64,000 nucleotides of DNA from Shewanella oneidensis MR-1 (GCF_000146165.2 NC_004347.2:930001-994000); one strand, 5' to 3'. Counted from the first letter of the stretch, positions 50,201 to 60,484 are shown. Notes: generated by a model from the sequence alone, not told the origin. Numbers and translations are program-made.

Positions 50201-50436
50201 TTAATATCTTGGATGGCTTCTTCAATCTTGATGTTGATGCCTTCTTCGATTTCCTGAGGGGCAGCCCCAGGATAAGCCACGGAGATATTAAGTAGATTGA
50301 GTTCAAATGGTGGATATACTTCTTTATTAATTAATACTGCGCTAAAGAGCCCGCCGATTAACACTATCCACATTAACAAGTTGGCCGCTACGCTATTGTG
50401 GGCAAACCAAGCTATGATCCCTTTTTGCGTATCCAT
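47233..50436 (-). CDS. RND-family efflux transporter, inner membrane pump
   Basis: 1067 residues with the duplicated AcrB-type plan: two halves each with a large periplasmic loop and six transmembrane helices. Family landmarks include the start MDTQKGIIAWFAHNSVAANLL, the helix-4 block VLGIVVDDAIVIGES with paired Asp, and the second-half VALAGVVVNDSLILVDF. It works with the adaptor encoded immediately upstream and an outer membrane channel not found nearby. Substrate not predictable; no CusA-type metal motif noticed. Confidence 0.93.
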   Translation of the reverse strand: MDTQKGIIAWFAHNSVAANLLMWIVLIGGLFSAVLINKEVYPPFELNLLNISVAYPGAAPQEIEEGINIKIEEAIQDINGIKKVTSVAREGIGTISIEVEDGYDVQNLLDEAKLRLDAISTFPVNIEKPEIFKVEPENFVLWVSIYGEMSLHDMKELAKSVRDDLTQLPAVTRAKVTGVRDYEIGIEVSEDKLREYGLTFSQVATAVQNSSIDLPGGSIRAEDGDILLRTKGQAYTGDDFANIVVTTRADGSRVMLPQVATIKDDFEERLEYTRFNGKPAAIIEVTSVNDQNALEIAAQVKQYVEDRRATLPANAKLDTWGDMTHYLKDRLNMMLSNMFYGALLVFIILALFLDLRLAFWVMMGIPVCFLGTMLLMPLEPFSMTINMMTLFAFILVLGIVVDDAIVIGESAYDEVERHGHSIDNVIHGAQKVAMPATFGVLTTIAAFIPMLLVSGPMGVIWKSIGMIVILCLAFSLVESKFILPAHLAHMKFKKPGESTGFFGRFREKFNNRVQHFIHHSYRNFLERCIRQRYNVLAIFIGVLILSIALVLSGKVRWVFFPNLASDFIQVQLEMDEGSSEQNTLKVIQDIEDALYKMNADIAQKYGYEVVKHSFINMDSRTSAFIFAELVKGEARDIDADTISAAWRAQLPELLSVKKLDLNGGRNMGSGGDISFRLSSNSLDELAAASKEIKQKLASYEGIYDIADNYSSGSSEIRLKIRPEAEALGLTLSDLARQVRYGFYGYEAQRILRSKEEVKVMVRYPLEQRRTLGHLENMLIRTPQGTAVPFSTVAEIEKGESFASITRVDGKRAISITANANKNIVEPSKVVNEIQETYLPQLQAKYPSIQTALDGGSLDEQNALVGLIQGFFFALFTIYALMAVPLKSYSQPLIIMSVIPFGIIGAIFGHLIQGLSISVLSLCGIVALAGVVVNDSLILVDFVNRAREQGQSIRQAAVDSGCYRFRAIILTSLTTFVGLAPIILERSLQAQVVIPMATSLAFGILFSTVVTLILVPLLYIILDDAKRLGSRLYHWWWRPKNTQEMPLHTNETHRVSLDAVNEPDYKRD

Positions 50437-51638
50437 TATTTCACTCCAGTAGCCGCTAGACTCGACTCAGGAGCAGGCGTTTGCGCAGGTTTTGTCTCTT
50501 CGCCTATCACTTTGACTAATTGGCCATTGGCCATGTTATTAAAGTGAGTAATAGCAACCCGTTCACCGGTTTTTAAGCTGTCCTTGATAAACACGTTTTG
50601 AAGGTCGCTACGGACCACATTCACATGGCGCATCTCGACAATATTATTGTCGTTAATTAAGGCAACATGCTCATTACGCACCACATGGCGAGGCAGTTTC
50701 ACGATACCATCCACAGTGCGGCCTTTGATCACCGCATTGACAAAGCTACCGTATTTTAAGGGTAAACTGCCTTGGGTTTTGTGCTCACGTAGGTAAGGAT
50801 CTTTAATCTCGGCGACGAGGTAAACCATGCGGTTATCGGCATCAATAACTCCTTCACTGCGAATGATATTGCCTATCCAAGTATTCTCCTTACCTGCCAG
50901 AGAGGCGCTTAAGGTGACTTGGGTGTCAGGATTATCGACCGATTCTAAATAGGCCAAATCATCATTGGATATAGGCAAACGGATTTCCGCAATACTGGTG
51001 TCATACAGTTCACCTAGATTAGTACCTAAGGTAACGTATTGACCTAAATCGACATTTCTTGCTTTTATAATGCCGTCGAAAGGGGCGCGAATAATGGTGC
51101 GTTCTAAATTGCGTTGGGCACGTGCTAGGGCCGCCTGCGCATATTTCACATTGGCTTGTTCTTTTTTCAACTGTGGAATACGTAAACCGAGTTCAGGCGG
51201 TAACCCTTTGTCGTAGCCTTTAAACTCAATTTTGGCGACTTCGCCACGGGCGATTTCCTCATTAAGAGCTGCGGTGGCCTGAGCCAAGGTCGCCTCGGCT
51301 TGCATTAAGTCGGCTTCGTAATCAGATGGTTCGATTTGGGCGAGCTGGTCGCCTTTCTTCACTATGCCACCGGCAACAAACTGCGGCGATATCGTCAGCA
51401 TTCGTCCTTGTACTTCGGTCACCAATTGCGTCTTATATTTCGGGGTGACAACGCCATAGGAGGGTAAGTTAAGTGATACTGTTTGTTGCTCAACCGATGT
51501 GATATCCACAATCGGTATCGGCATATCTTCGGGTTTCTGCTCCGGTGTCTCCTTGGTTTTCATCAGCAAACCAGCGCCAACAACAAAGAGCAGTAAGATA
51601 AAAAAAGGAGATAATCTCCTCAGTGAGGTTTTGAACAT
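50436..51638 (-). CDS. RND efflux periplasmic adaptor (membrane fusion protein)
   Basis: 400 residues. N-terminal membrane anchor (~10-26), then the HlyD/AcrA plan: lipoyl half-motifs (VEQQTVSLNLPSYGVV and IIRAPFDGIIKARNVDLGQYV) around a coiled-coil hairpin (DLMQAEATLAQATAALNEE), beta barrel and membrane-proximal domain. The stop overlaps the pump start by one base (TAATG), so the two are one operon. Confidence 0.92.
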   Translation of the reverse strand: MFKTSLRRLSPFFILLLFVVGAGLLMKTKETPEQKPEDMPIPIVDITSVEQQTVSLNLPSYGVVTPKYKTQLVTEVQGRMLTISPQFVAGGIVKKGDQLAQIEPSDYEADLMQAEATLAQATAALNEEIARGEVAKIEFKGYDKGLPPELGLRIPQLKKEQANVKYAQAALARAQRNLERTIIRAPFDGIIKARNVDLGQYVTLGTNLGELYDTSIAEIRLPISNDDLAYLESVDNPDTQVTLSASLAGKENTWIGNIIRSEGVIDADNRMVYLVAEIKDPYLREHKTQGSLPLKYGSFVNAVIKGRTVDGIVKLPRHVVRNEHVALINDNNIVEMRHVNVVRSDLQNVFIKDSLKTGERVAITHFNNMANGQLVKVIGEETKPAQTPAPESSLAATGVK

Positions 51639-51854
51639 ATGATGGTTACATCCGTGCTAAATCGCTTAATGCGCCTAAAATACCAGAGTCATGTTGCGCA
51701 ATAAATTTATTTTTGTAAATAAAATGTATCTAAAAAATAATGCTAGCGAGTTTGTGCAGAACGGCATTGATTGTTTTAGCCAACAGGTGACACTGTTATG
51801 GGGGAGAGCGTTTCAGAGCGCCAAGGGGTTCATCCGGTGAACAAACGGGTATAA

Positions 51855-51877
51855 AAAAGCCGCTTGATGCGGCTTTT
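51855..51877 (-). terminator. Terminator of srmB, now separated by a MITE
   Basis: AAAAGCCGC at 51855-51863 pairs with GCGGCTTTT at 51869-51877 around TTGAT. On the minus strand the T-run follows (six T), so it serves leftward transcription from srmB, which ends at 52197. The MITE 51908-52192 lies in between. Confidence 0.8.
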
Positions 51878-51907
51878 AGGAGGAAATAAGTGTCAACTTA
51901 TTCAGGA

Positions 51908-52192
51908 CTAGGGCGTGTTGACGTTTCGAGATTAGATTTTGTTCGTTCTGGCAAGTTCGTGCTCGCGAAACGAGGAATGATGTATCGTTATTCTACTCAA
52001 ATGACGAGCTGCTCTTATGACAGAAAGTAAGAGCAAGGGCTTGCCAGACGAACCCTTCGGGCAGCATTTGGCTGGCTTTTCTGCCGCGTTATCGTCCGTT
52101 TATGTAGAAGAACTACACTGCACGGACTTTGCCTTGCATAAAAGCCAGCCAAATTGCTGCAAAAATAACCCTGAAACGTCAACACGCCCTAG
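51908..52192 (-). mobile_element. CTAG-flanked MITE, copy 2 (285 bp)
   Basis: Same element as at 27591-27860 in opposite orientation, with identical GGCGTGTTGACGTTTC ends inside CTAG on both sides. It carries about 15 extra bases in the middle (around 52012-52030, AGAAAGTAAGAG region) compared with copy 1. It ends four bases before the srmB stop codon. Confidence 0.92.
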
Positions 52193-52196
52193 ACAC

Positions 52197-53459
52197 TTAT
52201 GACTGTTTTTTGCGGGCGATTTTGCTGGCCTTTTTCGCAGCCTCTTTTTTGCTGGTTTTTTTCGCCGCTTCTTTGGCCTTTACTTTCGCCTTTTTCTTCG
52301 TCGGTACTCGCGCCTCTTTATGTTTAGGGCGAAGCTCTTCAATGATGCGGCGCTTAAGCGGTTGCTCAATATAGCGCTCAATCTTACCAACGATGCGCAT
52401 ATCATGGGCTTCAGCCAGTGAAATCGCAGTGCCCTTTGCTCCTGCGCGGCCAGTACGACCAATGCGGTGGATATAGGTATCGGCAGAACGTGGCATATCG
52501 AAGTTAATCACATGGCTGATATCATCGATATCGATACCACGGGCTGCAACATCAGTCGCCAACAGTACATTCACTTCTCCCTTAGTGAAACGGCTCAGAG
52601 CTTGGAAACGTTTCTTCTGTTCCATATCCCCGCGCATAAAGGCGCACGGGATACCAGCTTGAAGTAACTGGCCTTCGAGGCTAGAGACTACATCGCGGGT
52701 TTTGACGAACACGATGGCGCGTTTCACATCTTCTTGCTTTAACAGATGGCACAGCAGCGCAAACTTATGGTCTTTGTCATCGGCGAGGTGGATCCATTGG
52801 TGGATCTTTGCCTTCTCTTTGCGTGGTGCGTCAACGTCGATTTCAATCGGATCGTTAAGGACTTCACGGGCAAAGCGGATAACACCACTGCCTTCAAGGG
52901 TGGCAGAAAACAGCATGTTCTGCTTGCGGCCTTGGGCTTCGAGCGCAATGGCTTTAACTACCGCCGAGAATCCCATATCCAGCATACGGTCAGCTTCGTC
53001 GATGATCAGAATGTCAACGGATTCAGCACTGAATTTGCCTTTATCTAAATATTCCATCAGGCGACCGGGTGTCGCGACCAGAATATCGATATTGCCCTTT
53101 AGCGCTTCCTCTTGAGGTGCATAGGGCACGCCGCCAGTAATAATGGCGATATTCAGCCCTTGGTCAGTGGCTAAATGGCAGGCATAGCGGTGAATTTGGC
53201 TCGCCAACTCACGGGTTGGGGTGAGAATTAACACGCGTGCTTGACCCGAGTAACGACGGGGAAAGTCGATTAAATGTTGTAGCGCGGGTAATAAGAAACT
53301 GGCGGTTTTACCTGTACCCGTCGGGGCGCGCGCTAAAATGTCCCTTTGCTCTAAGGCGTGAGGCAGCGTTTCTTGTTGGATTGTGGTGGGCGAAAGGTGC
53401 CCCATGGCTTTAAGTGACTCTAATAAGCTAGGGTCAAGCTGGAAATCTTCAAATTGCAT
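52197..53459 (-). CDS. srmB: DEAD-box RNA helicase SrmB
   Basis: 420 residues. Helicase motifs in order: APTGTGKT, PTRELA, TPGR, DEAD, SAT, then ARGIDI and HRIGRTGRAG. The C-terminal ~60 residues are a lysine-rich tail. Overall sequence follows SrmB, which assists early assembly of the 50S ribosomal subunit, more than RhlE or CsdA. The ATG at 53459 (MQFEDFQLD) corresponds to the usual helicase start; an upstream in-frame codon adds 11 unlikely residues. Confidence 0.9.
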   Translation of the reverse strand: MQFEDFQLDPSLLESLKAMGHLSPTTIQQETLPHALEQRDILARAPTGTGKTASFLLPALQHLIDFPRRYSGQARVLILTPTRELASQIHRYACHLATDQGLNIAIITGGVPYAPQEEALKGNIDILVATPGRLMEYLDKGKFSAESVDILIIDEADRMLDMGFSAVVKAIALEAQGRKQNMLFSATLEGSGVIRFAREVLNDPIEIDVDAPRKEKAKIHQWIHLADDKDHKFALLCHLLKQEDVKRAIVFVKTRDVVSSLEGQLLQAGIPCAFMRGDMEQKKRFQALSRFTKGEVNVLLATDVAARGIDIDDISHVINFDMPRSADTYIHRIGRTGRAGAKGTAISLAEAHDMRIVGKIERYIEQPLKRRIIEELRPKHKEARVPTKKKAKVKAKEAAKKTSKKEAAKKASKIARKKQS

Positions 53460-53737
53460 GCGCAGCGTCTCGACGAATATATAGCCCGGCATTATAAAGC
53501 TTATACCTGTTAACTTAAATAACTTAATCCCAAAGCATCCCCTTTTCCGCTGTCATGTTTGGGGAGAATGTCGTTTTTAGAAGTGAACTACAGGAAGCAT
53601 TCGCAGAATTTATGGTTTGAATCTTAAGTGATGCAAACAAAGAGACCATTTATTTTTTATTAAATTTATATATATCAATGAATTGGTTTTATTGCCAATA
53701 TTTGGTCGTCATAACACCGATTGTTTAAGGCGGCCTT

Positions 53738-54984
<1,247 letters not shown>

Positions 54985-56400
54985 ATGGGGCTTTCCGTGC
55001 AAGACAATCAAATGAGTTTTGGGGATACATTAGGCTTAGGTTTTATGACCTTCGCGTTTTTTTTAGGAGCGGGCAACTTAATTTTCCCTCCCTTTGCGGG
55101 CATGTTGGCTGGGGAGAATATGCTCCTTGCCATGTTAGGTTTTCTTATTACTGCCGTAGGGTTACCTTTAGTTGGGCTCATTGCTGTTGCTAAGGCTCAA
55201 GGTAAGGTTATGGCAATGTTGCCAGTGTTTGCGGCAACGGCATTAGCGATTGCGATTTATATTATTATTGGGCCTGCATTTGCGGCGCCACGTACAGGCT
55301 TAGTGGCCTATGAAATCGGTGCTAAGCCCTTTATCGATAACACGACGGCCACCATCATGCTTGGCAGTTTATCGCTGAATCTCTCGCAACTGATTTATAC
55401 CTTGGGCTTTTTTATTGTGACTATGCTGCTGGCGTTGTTTCCTGGCAAATTACTTGATAGTGTAGGTAAGGTATTAACGCCTATCCTATTGTTATTGTTA
55501 GTTGGTTTAGCATTATCAGTGTTGTTTTTACCTGCCTCTGAAGTCGGTGTTGCAGTAGGTGACTATAAGAACCATCCTCTGACGAAAGGTATCTTAGAAG
55601 GCTACAATACTATGGATACCCTAGCGTCTTTGATGTTTGGCATGTTGATTATCGATCTGCTGCGTAAAAAGGGTATCGAACAACCAAGTGCGCAAACCAA
55701 ATACCTTATTCGCGCCGCCTTTATTGCTGCAGCAGGTCTTGCCTTTGTTTATGTGTCATTGTTCTTTTTAGGTGCTACGGCGGGTGATATTGCCGCTGGT
55801 GCGAAAAACGGTGGTGAGATTTTAACTAACTATGTGACCCGTGAGTTTGGCAGTTTAGGTACAGTGTTGTTATCGGCCGTGGTGACTCTTGCTTGTTTAA
55901 CAACCGCTGTGGGGCTAGTGAGCGCGTGTTCTGAGTTTTTTAATGAGTTAATGCCGAAGCTGTCTTACCGTTTTTTAGTGGTTGCATTAAGTGCTATCTG
56001 TGCCTTGATTGCTAACGTTGGGCTTTCACAACTGATTAATATCAGTATTCCGGTGTTAATGGCCGTTTATCCTGTGGCTATTGCGCTGGTGGCGGTGACC
56101 TTCTTAACTGAATATTTCCCTCGCCCGCAATTTGCTCACCGTGCTGCACTTTCTGTTGCGCTGCTGTTTGGTATTTTTGATGGGATGAAAGTCGCAGCCA
56201 AAAGCCTTACGGGAGAAGACGGTAGAGGTATAACCGAATTTGCACAAAGCTTTATCGATTTTGTGAATGGCATGTCGCCTACTTTGTCTATTTTACCTCT
56301 GTATGAAGAGGGCATGGCGTGGTTATTGCCAACCTTAGTGGTGATTGTGCTGTGTTTAATTATTCGTGGTAGTGGTGCAAAAACGGTCAGCGCGGCATAA
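54985..56400 (+). CDS. brnQ: Branched-chain amino acid:cation symporter BrnQ
   Basis: 471 residues with about 12 transmembrane helices. The N-terminal block GFMTFAFFLGAGNLIFPP is diagnostic for the LIVCS family, which imports leucine, isoleucine and valine with sodium or protons. Start at ATG 54985 or Met10 (MSFGDTLG); the ribosome site is weak for both. Followed by a terminator. Confidence 0.92.
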   Translation: MGLSVQDNQMSFGDTLGLGFMTFAFFLGAGNLIFPPFAGMLAGENMLLAMLGFLITAVGLPLVGLIAVAKAQGKVMAMLPVFAATALAIAIYIIIGPAFAAPRTGLVAYEIGAKPFIDNTTATIMLGSLSLNLSQLIYTLGFFIVTMLLALFPGKLLDSVGKVLTPILLLLLVGLALSVLFLPASEVGVAVGDYKNHPLTKGILEGYNTMDTLASLMFGMLIIDLLRKKGIEQPSAQTKYLIRAAFIAAAGLAFVYVSLFFLGATAGDIAAGAKNGGEILTNYVTREFGSLGTVLLSAVVTLACLTTAVGLVSACSEFFNELMPKLSYRFLVVALSAICALIANVGLSQLINISIPVLMAVYPVAIALVAVTFLTEYFPRPQFAHRAALSVALLFGIFDGMKVAAKSLTGEDGRGITEFAQSFIDFVNGMSPTLSILPLYEEGMAWLLPTLVVIVLCLIIRGSGAKTVSAA

Positions 56401-56440
56401 GCTAAGACGCTGTCAGTGGCGGATAAATTAGTTTAATATC

Positions 56441-56469
56441 AACGGCGTATCTAATATACGCCGTTTTTT
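56441..56469 (+). terminator. Terminator of brnQ
   Basis: AACGGCGTAT at 56441-56450 pairs with ATACGCCGTT at 56456-56465 around CTAAT, followed by T. xerD starts 12 bases later, so its promoter must lie upstream of or within this element unless read-through occurs. Confidence 0.88.
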
Positions 56470-56480
56470 ATGGAGTTTTC

Positions 56481-57383
56481 GTGGCTAAAACCTACCAGTG
56501 CGATCCACTGATTGATGCATTTCTTGATGATCTTTGGTCTAGTAAAGGCTTAAGTGATAACACCTTGAGTGCCTATCGCACCGATTTACGTCATTTTGAT
56601 CGCTATCTGCAAAGCCAAGGATTGCGTTTGCGTGATGTGGGTCAAGCTGACGTTCGCGCTTATTTAGCTTATCGAGTTGAACAACAATTTGCCCGCACCA
56701 GTAGCGCCCGTTTGCTGAGTAGTTTGCGGCGTTTTTACAACTATTTACTGCAGACCAAGCAGATTTCGGGTGACCCCATGGCACAGATTGAATCGCCTAA
56801 GCTGAGTCGGCATTTACCTGATTCTTTAAGCGAGTCACAGGTCGATAGGCTACTTGCTGAGCCCAATGTAGACGACCCTGTTGAGTGCCGTGATAAAGCC
56901 ATGCTTGAGTTGTTATATGCCACTGGACTGCGGGTGAGCGAGCTGGTGGGACTCACGATGGAGCAGATGAGCCTGCGCCAAGGTTTAGTGCGGATTATTG
57001 GCAAGGGCGGTAAAGAACGTCTCGTGCCTATGGGGGAGATGGCCATAACTGAGGTGGAACATTATTTAACATCCGCGCGGCATGAGCTCTTAGGTCATAT
57101 TCAATCCGATGTGGTGTTTCCCTCGAAGCGCTCGCAAATGATGACGCGGCAAACTTTCTGGCATCGCATTAAACTCTATGCCAGTCGAGCTGGGATTGAA
57201 ACCGAATTGTCGCCCCATACTCTGCGCCATGCTTTTGCCACCCATTTACTTAACCATGGGGCCGATTTGCGAGTGGTACAATTGTTGTTAGGGCACAGTG
57301 ACTTATCGACAACTCAAATCTATACCCATGTGGCAAGAGCAAGATTGCAGGAGTTACATCAGCAGCATCATCCACGGGGATAG
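56481..57383 (+). CDS. xerD: Site-specific tyrosine recombinase XerD
   Basis: 300 residues from a GTG start. With XerC it resolves chromosome dimers at dif. N-terminal core-binding domain, then the catalytic domain with LRVSELVGL (Arg), GKGGKERLVPMG (Lys), SPHTLRHAFATHLL (His/Arg), LLGHSDLSTTQIYTHV (His and nucleophilic Tyr). Adjacent to dsbC and recJ, the usual xerD-dsbC-recJ order. Confidence 0.96.
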   Translation: MAKTYQCDPLIDAFLDDLWSSKGLSDNTLSAYRTDLRHFDRYLQSQGLRLRDVGQADVRAYLAYRVEQQFARTSSARLLSSLRRFYNYLLQTKQISGDPMAQIESPKLSRHLPDSLSESQVDRLLAEPNVDDPVECRDKAMLELLYATGLRVSELVGLTMEQMSLRQGLVRIIGKGGKERLVPMGEMAITEVEHYLTSARHELLGHIQSDVVFPSKRSQMMTRQTFWHRIKLYASRAGIETELSPHTLRHAFATHLLNHGADLRVVQLLLGHSDLSTTQIYTHVARARLQELHQQHHPRG

Positions 57384-57533
57384 ACTTTATGGATCACAAA
57401 ACGGTGAATGGTTGAATTTAGTTACAGTATAAATTTGCATTCTATTTGGCTTGTCTGTAACTTTTTGCCCCCATACAGGGTCTATTAACCTGACCCATAT
57501 TTCGCTGTAGCGATTTACTTAATAGGAAGTCCC

Positions 57534-58259
57534 ATGAAGTTGACCCGAGCATTATCTTTAGTCTTCGCGCTTGTTGTTGCGCCTCTGGCCAGCGCCGCAA
57601 CGGCGACCACTCCCGACACGGCTGCGATTAAGCAAAAACTCAGCGAGATGTTAGATGTTGAAGTGATTTCGATGCAGGATTCGCCCATCGAAGGTTTATA
57701 TCAAGCCATGACTAATCGCGGTGTGCTCTATATCAGCCGTGATGGTTCAAAAATGTTCCATGGAAATTTATATGATTTAGATAAAGGCATGAAAAACCTG
57801 ACAGAAGCTGCGCTTGCTGGCCCGCGTCTGGCGATGATGAAGCCGCTTGAAGATCATATGTTGGTGTATAAAGCCAAGGATGAAAAACATGTTGTGACGG
57901 TATTTACCGATGTGAGCTGTGGATATTGCCGCAAGTTACATAGTCAAATGGCCGACTACAACAAGTTAGGTATTACCGTGCGTTACTTAGCCTTCCCACG
58001 TGCTGGGGTGCCATCTGCCAATGCCGATGAAATGCAGGCCATTTGGTGTGCTAAGGATCCATTAAAAGCGATGACAGAAGCTAAAGCTGGTAAAAAAGTC
58101 TCCGCTGCTTCCTGTGATGCTAAAATCGCCGAGCAATATCAATTAGGTAATAGCTTTGGTGTTAACGGCACCCCAGCCATAGTACTAGAAGATGGCAATA
58201 TGATCCCAGGATATCAACCACCTGAAGATTTGCTGCGTACCTTAGAAGCGCGCCAATAA
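57534..58259 (+). CDS. dsbC: Thiol:disulfide interchange protein DsbC
   Basis: 241 residues with signal peptide (cleaved near residue 21). Dimerisation domain at ~25-80, then thioredoxin-like domain with the isomerase active site CGYC and the cis-Pro segment NGTPAIVLEDG. It shuffles wrong disulfides in the periplasm. Terminator follows. Confidence 0.95.
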   Translation: MKLTRALSLVFALVVAPLASAATATTPDTAAIKQKLSEMLDVEVISMQDSPIEGLYQAMTNRGVLYISRDGSKMFHGNLYDLDKGMKNLTEAALAGPRLAMMKPLEDHMLVYKAKDEKHVVTVFTDVSCGYCRKLHSQMADYNKLGITVRYLAFPRAGVPSANADEMQAIWCAKDPLKAMTEAKAGKKVSAASCDAKIAEQYQLGNSFGVNGTPAIVLEDGNMIPGYQPPEDLLRTLEARQ

Positions 58260-58286
58260 TCGCAATTCGGGTAAATTTATCCCATT

Positions 58287-58313
58287 AAAGGTGAGCCTAA
58301 AGCTCACCTTTTT
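58287..58313 (+). terminator. Terminator of dsbC
   Basis: AAAGGTGAGC at 58287-58296 pairs with GCTCACCTTT at 58302-58311, followed by T. recJ begins 38 bases later. Confidence 0.88.
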
Positions 58314-58351
58314 GTTATCTTAGCCCCATGATTGTTTAAGAGTTTGTTCCC

Positions 58352-60076
58352 TTGATCCATAAGATAATCCGTCGTCCAACCGTTGATGATAGCCATTTAC
58401 CCACGCACCTTCCGCCACTGTTAAGACAGCTCTATGCTCGCCGAGGCGTGCTGCCGAGTGAGTGCGAACTGGTGCTTAAGGGCTTGTTAAGGCCCGATAC
58501 CATGAAGGGATTGGATCTCGCTGCCAAGCTGATTGCCGATGCGATGCAGCTTGATAAGTCGATACTGATCGTGGGAGATTTTGATGCCGATGGCGCCACT
58601 TCGACCAGTGTGTGTATCCTCGCGCTACGGATGATGGGCGCAAGCAAGGTCGATTATCTGATCCCCAACCGTTTTGACTATGGTTACGGTTTAAGCCCTG
58701 AAATTGTCGCCGTGGCAGCATCTAAACAGGCGCAATTGCTGATCACCGTCGATAATGGCATTTCTTCTATCGAGGGCGTTGCTGCTGCTAAAGCCTTTGG
58801 TATGCAAGTGGTGATCACCGACCATCATTTACCTGGCCATGAATTACCCAAGGCCGATGCCATAGTGAATCCCAACCAGCCCGGGTGCCAGTTTGCCAGT
58901 AAATCCATCGCTGGTGTGGGGGTGGCTTTTTATCTGATGACGGCGCTTAGGGCAGAGCTGCGCGCTCGTAACTGGTATCAAGCCCGTGGCATTGCTGAGC
59001 CTAATCTCGGCACTTTGCTGGATATTGTCGCCCTTGGCACTGTGGCCGACGTAGTATCGCTTGATACCAATAATCGCATTTTGGTTGAGGCGGGATTACA
59101 GCGGGTGCGTAGCGGTCGTTGCCGTGTGGGCATTACCGCCTTACTGGAAGTCGCGAAACGCAATCCAGCTCGGATTGTCGCCTCTGACTTTGGTTTTGCC
59201 GTGGGGCCAAGACTCAATGCCGCAGGCAGGCTCGATGAAATGGCGCTAGGGGTTGAAACCTTGCTGTGCGAAGACATGATGTATGCAAGGCGGATGGCGG
59301 CAGAACTCGATAGCCTCAACCAAGAGCGACGTGAGCTTGAGGTTGGGATGCAGCAAGAGGCACTTAAAAGTCTTGAATATCTAAAGCTTAATGAAGAACA
59401 GCTTCCTTGGGGGATTGCACTCTTTCAAGAGGATTGGCATCAGGGCGTTATTGGTATTCTTGCCTCGCGGATTAAAGATAAATATCACAGACCTGTAATC
59501 GCCTTTGCCGACGCGGGTAATGGCGAAATTAAAGGCTCGGCGCGCTCCATCAAAGGCTTGCATATGCGCGATCTGCTTGAGTTGGTTAACTCTCGCCATC
59601 CTGGGCTTATCAGCAAATTTGGCGGTCACGCAATGGCGGCGGGCTTGACCTTAAAGTCAGGTGGCTTTGCAACCTTTGCCAAAGCCTATGATGATGCGGT
59701 GCGTGAACAATTAAAGCCTGAGCAGCTTACGGGGGAACTATGGTCCGATGGCGAGTTAACCCCAACCGAGTTAACGCTTGAAATTGCCCAGTTGCTTCGC
59801 AATGCGGGGCCTTGGGGCCAGTCCTTCGAAGAGCCGTTATTTGATGGTTATTTTAAGATCATCCAGCAGCGGATTGTGGGGGATCGCCACCTTAAATTAG
59901 TGCTTGAAACCCAATGTGGCACTGTGATGTTAGATGCGATTGCCTTTAATGTGGCTTTACACACTTGGCCCGATGCGACTATTCAGCATGCGCGCATCGT
60001 CTATAAGCTGGATGTGAACGAATATCGCGGTAATTTCACCTTGCAGTTGATGGTCGAGCAAATCGAGCCGATGTGA
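58352..60076 (+). CDS. recJ: Single-stranded-DNA exonuclease RecJ
   Basis: 574 residues of the DHH family. Motifs DFDADGATST, DNGISS and TDHHLPG hold the metal ions for 5'-3' single-strand DNA degradation in repair and recombination; later GHAMAAGLTL belongs to the DHHA1 domain. It appears to start with TTG at 58352, which gives MIHKIIRRPT, the expected start of RecJ. Confidence 0.95.
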   Translation: MIHKIIRRPTVDDSHLPTHLPPLLRQLYARRGVLPSECELVLKGLLRPDTMKGLDLAAKLIADAMQLDKSILIVGDFDADGATSTSVCILALRMMGASKVDYLIPNRFDYGYGLSPEIVAVAASKQAQLLITVDNGISSIEGVAAAKAFGMQVVITDHHLPGHELPKADAIVNPNQPGCQFASKSIAGVGVAFYLMTALRAELRARNWYQARGIAEPNLGTLLDIVALGTVADVVSLDTNNRILVEAGLQRVRSGRCRVGITALLEVAKRNPARIVASDFGFAVGPRLNAAGRLDEMALGVETLLCEDMMYARRMAAELDSLNQERRELEVGMQQEALKSLEYLKLNEEQLPWGIALFQEDWHQGVIGILASRIKDKYHRPVIAFADAGNGEIKGSARSIKGLHMRDLLELVNSRHPGLISKFGGHAMAAGLTLKSGGFATFAKAYDDAVREQLKPEQLTGELWSDGELTPTELTLEIAQLLRNAGPWGQSFEEPLFDGYFKIIQQRIVGDRHLKLVLETQCGTVMLDAIAFNVALHTWPDATIQHARIVYKLDVNEYRGNFTLQLMVEQIEPM

Positions 60077-60119
60077 TCCGCGCTGATAGCGGGCAAATAA
60101 AGGTGAAAAGGAATTCAAA

Positions 60120-60449
60120 TTGAAGCCAAGATCAGACAAAAAGATTCGCCAGTTACTTAAGCGTTTTGCTTGGGTATATGCGGTATGCCTTTGTATTCCC
60201 TGGATTTCGGCGGTGTTGACTACAAAGGCACAGGGGCAAACGTTGATTATCGGCATTTGGCCTGCTGCCTCATTATTTTATTTTCTTGCTTATCGCCATT
60301 TGGCTAACACCTTTCGATTTGAAATCAATCGCCATCTTGCTTTTAGTTATCATGGTGGCGGCTCCTTTGCTGGAGCCATGTATTCATTAGCAAAAGTGGT
60401 GTTACTGGGCATGACATTGATGATATTTCTCAGTGCAAAACATACCTAG
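60120..60449 (+). CDS. Small membrane protein, unknown
   Basis: 109 residues, basic N terminus, about three hydrophobic segments (~20-35, 43-57, 88-105). It appears to start with TTG at 60120; AAAAGGAA is seven bases upstream. 43 bases behind recJ, possibly in its transcript. No family recognised. Confidence 0.6.
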   Translation: MKPRSDKKIRQLLKRFAWVYAVCLCIPWISAVLTTKAQGQTLIIGIWPAASLFYFLAYRHLANTFRFEINRHLAFSYHGGGSFAGAMYSLAKVVLLGMTLMIFLSAKHT

Positions 60450-60484
60450 GTTAAGTGGCATTTATCGATATATTGGAGCGACAA

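Larger units (their letters stand above)
51639..52196. other. Region between RND adaptor and srmB
   Basis: Holds the RND promoter, the srmB-side terminator hairpin and the second CTAG MITE; no gene. Confidence 0.6.
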
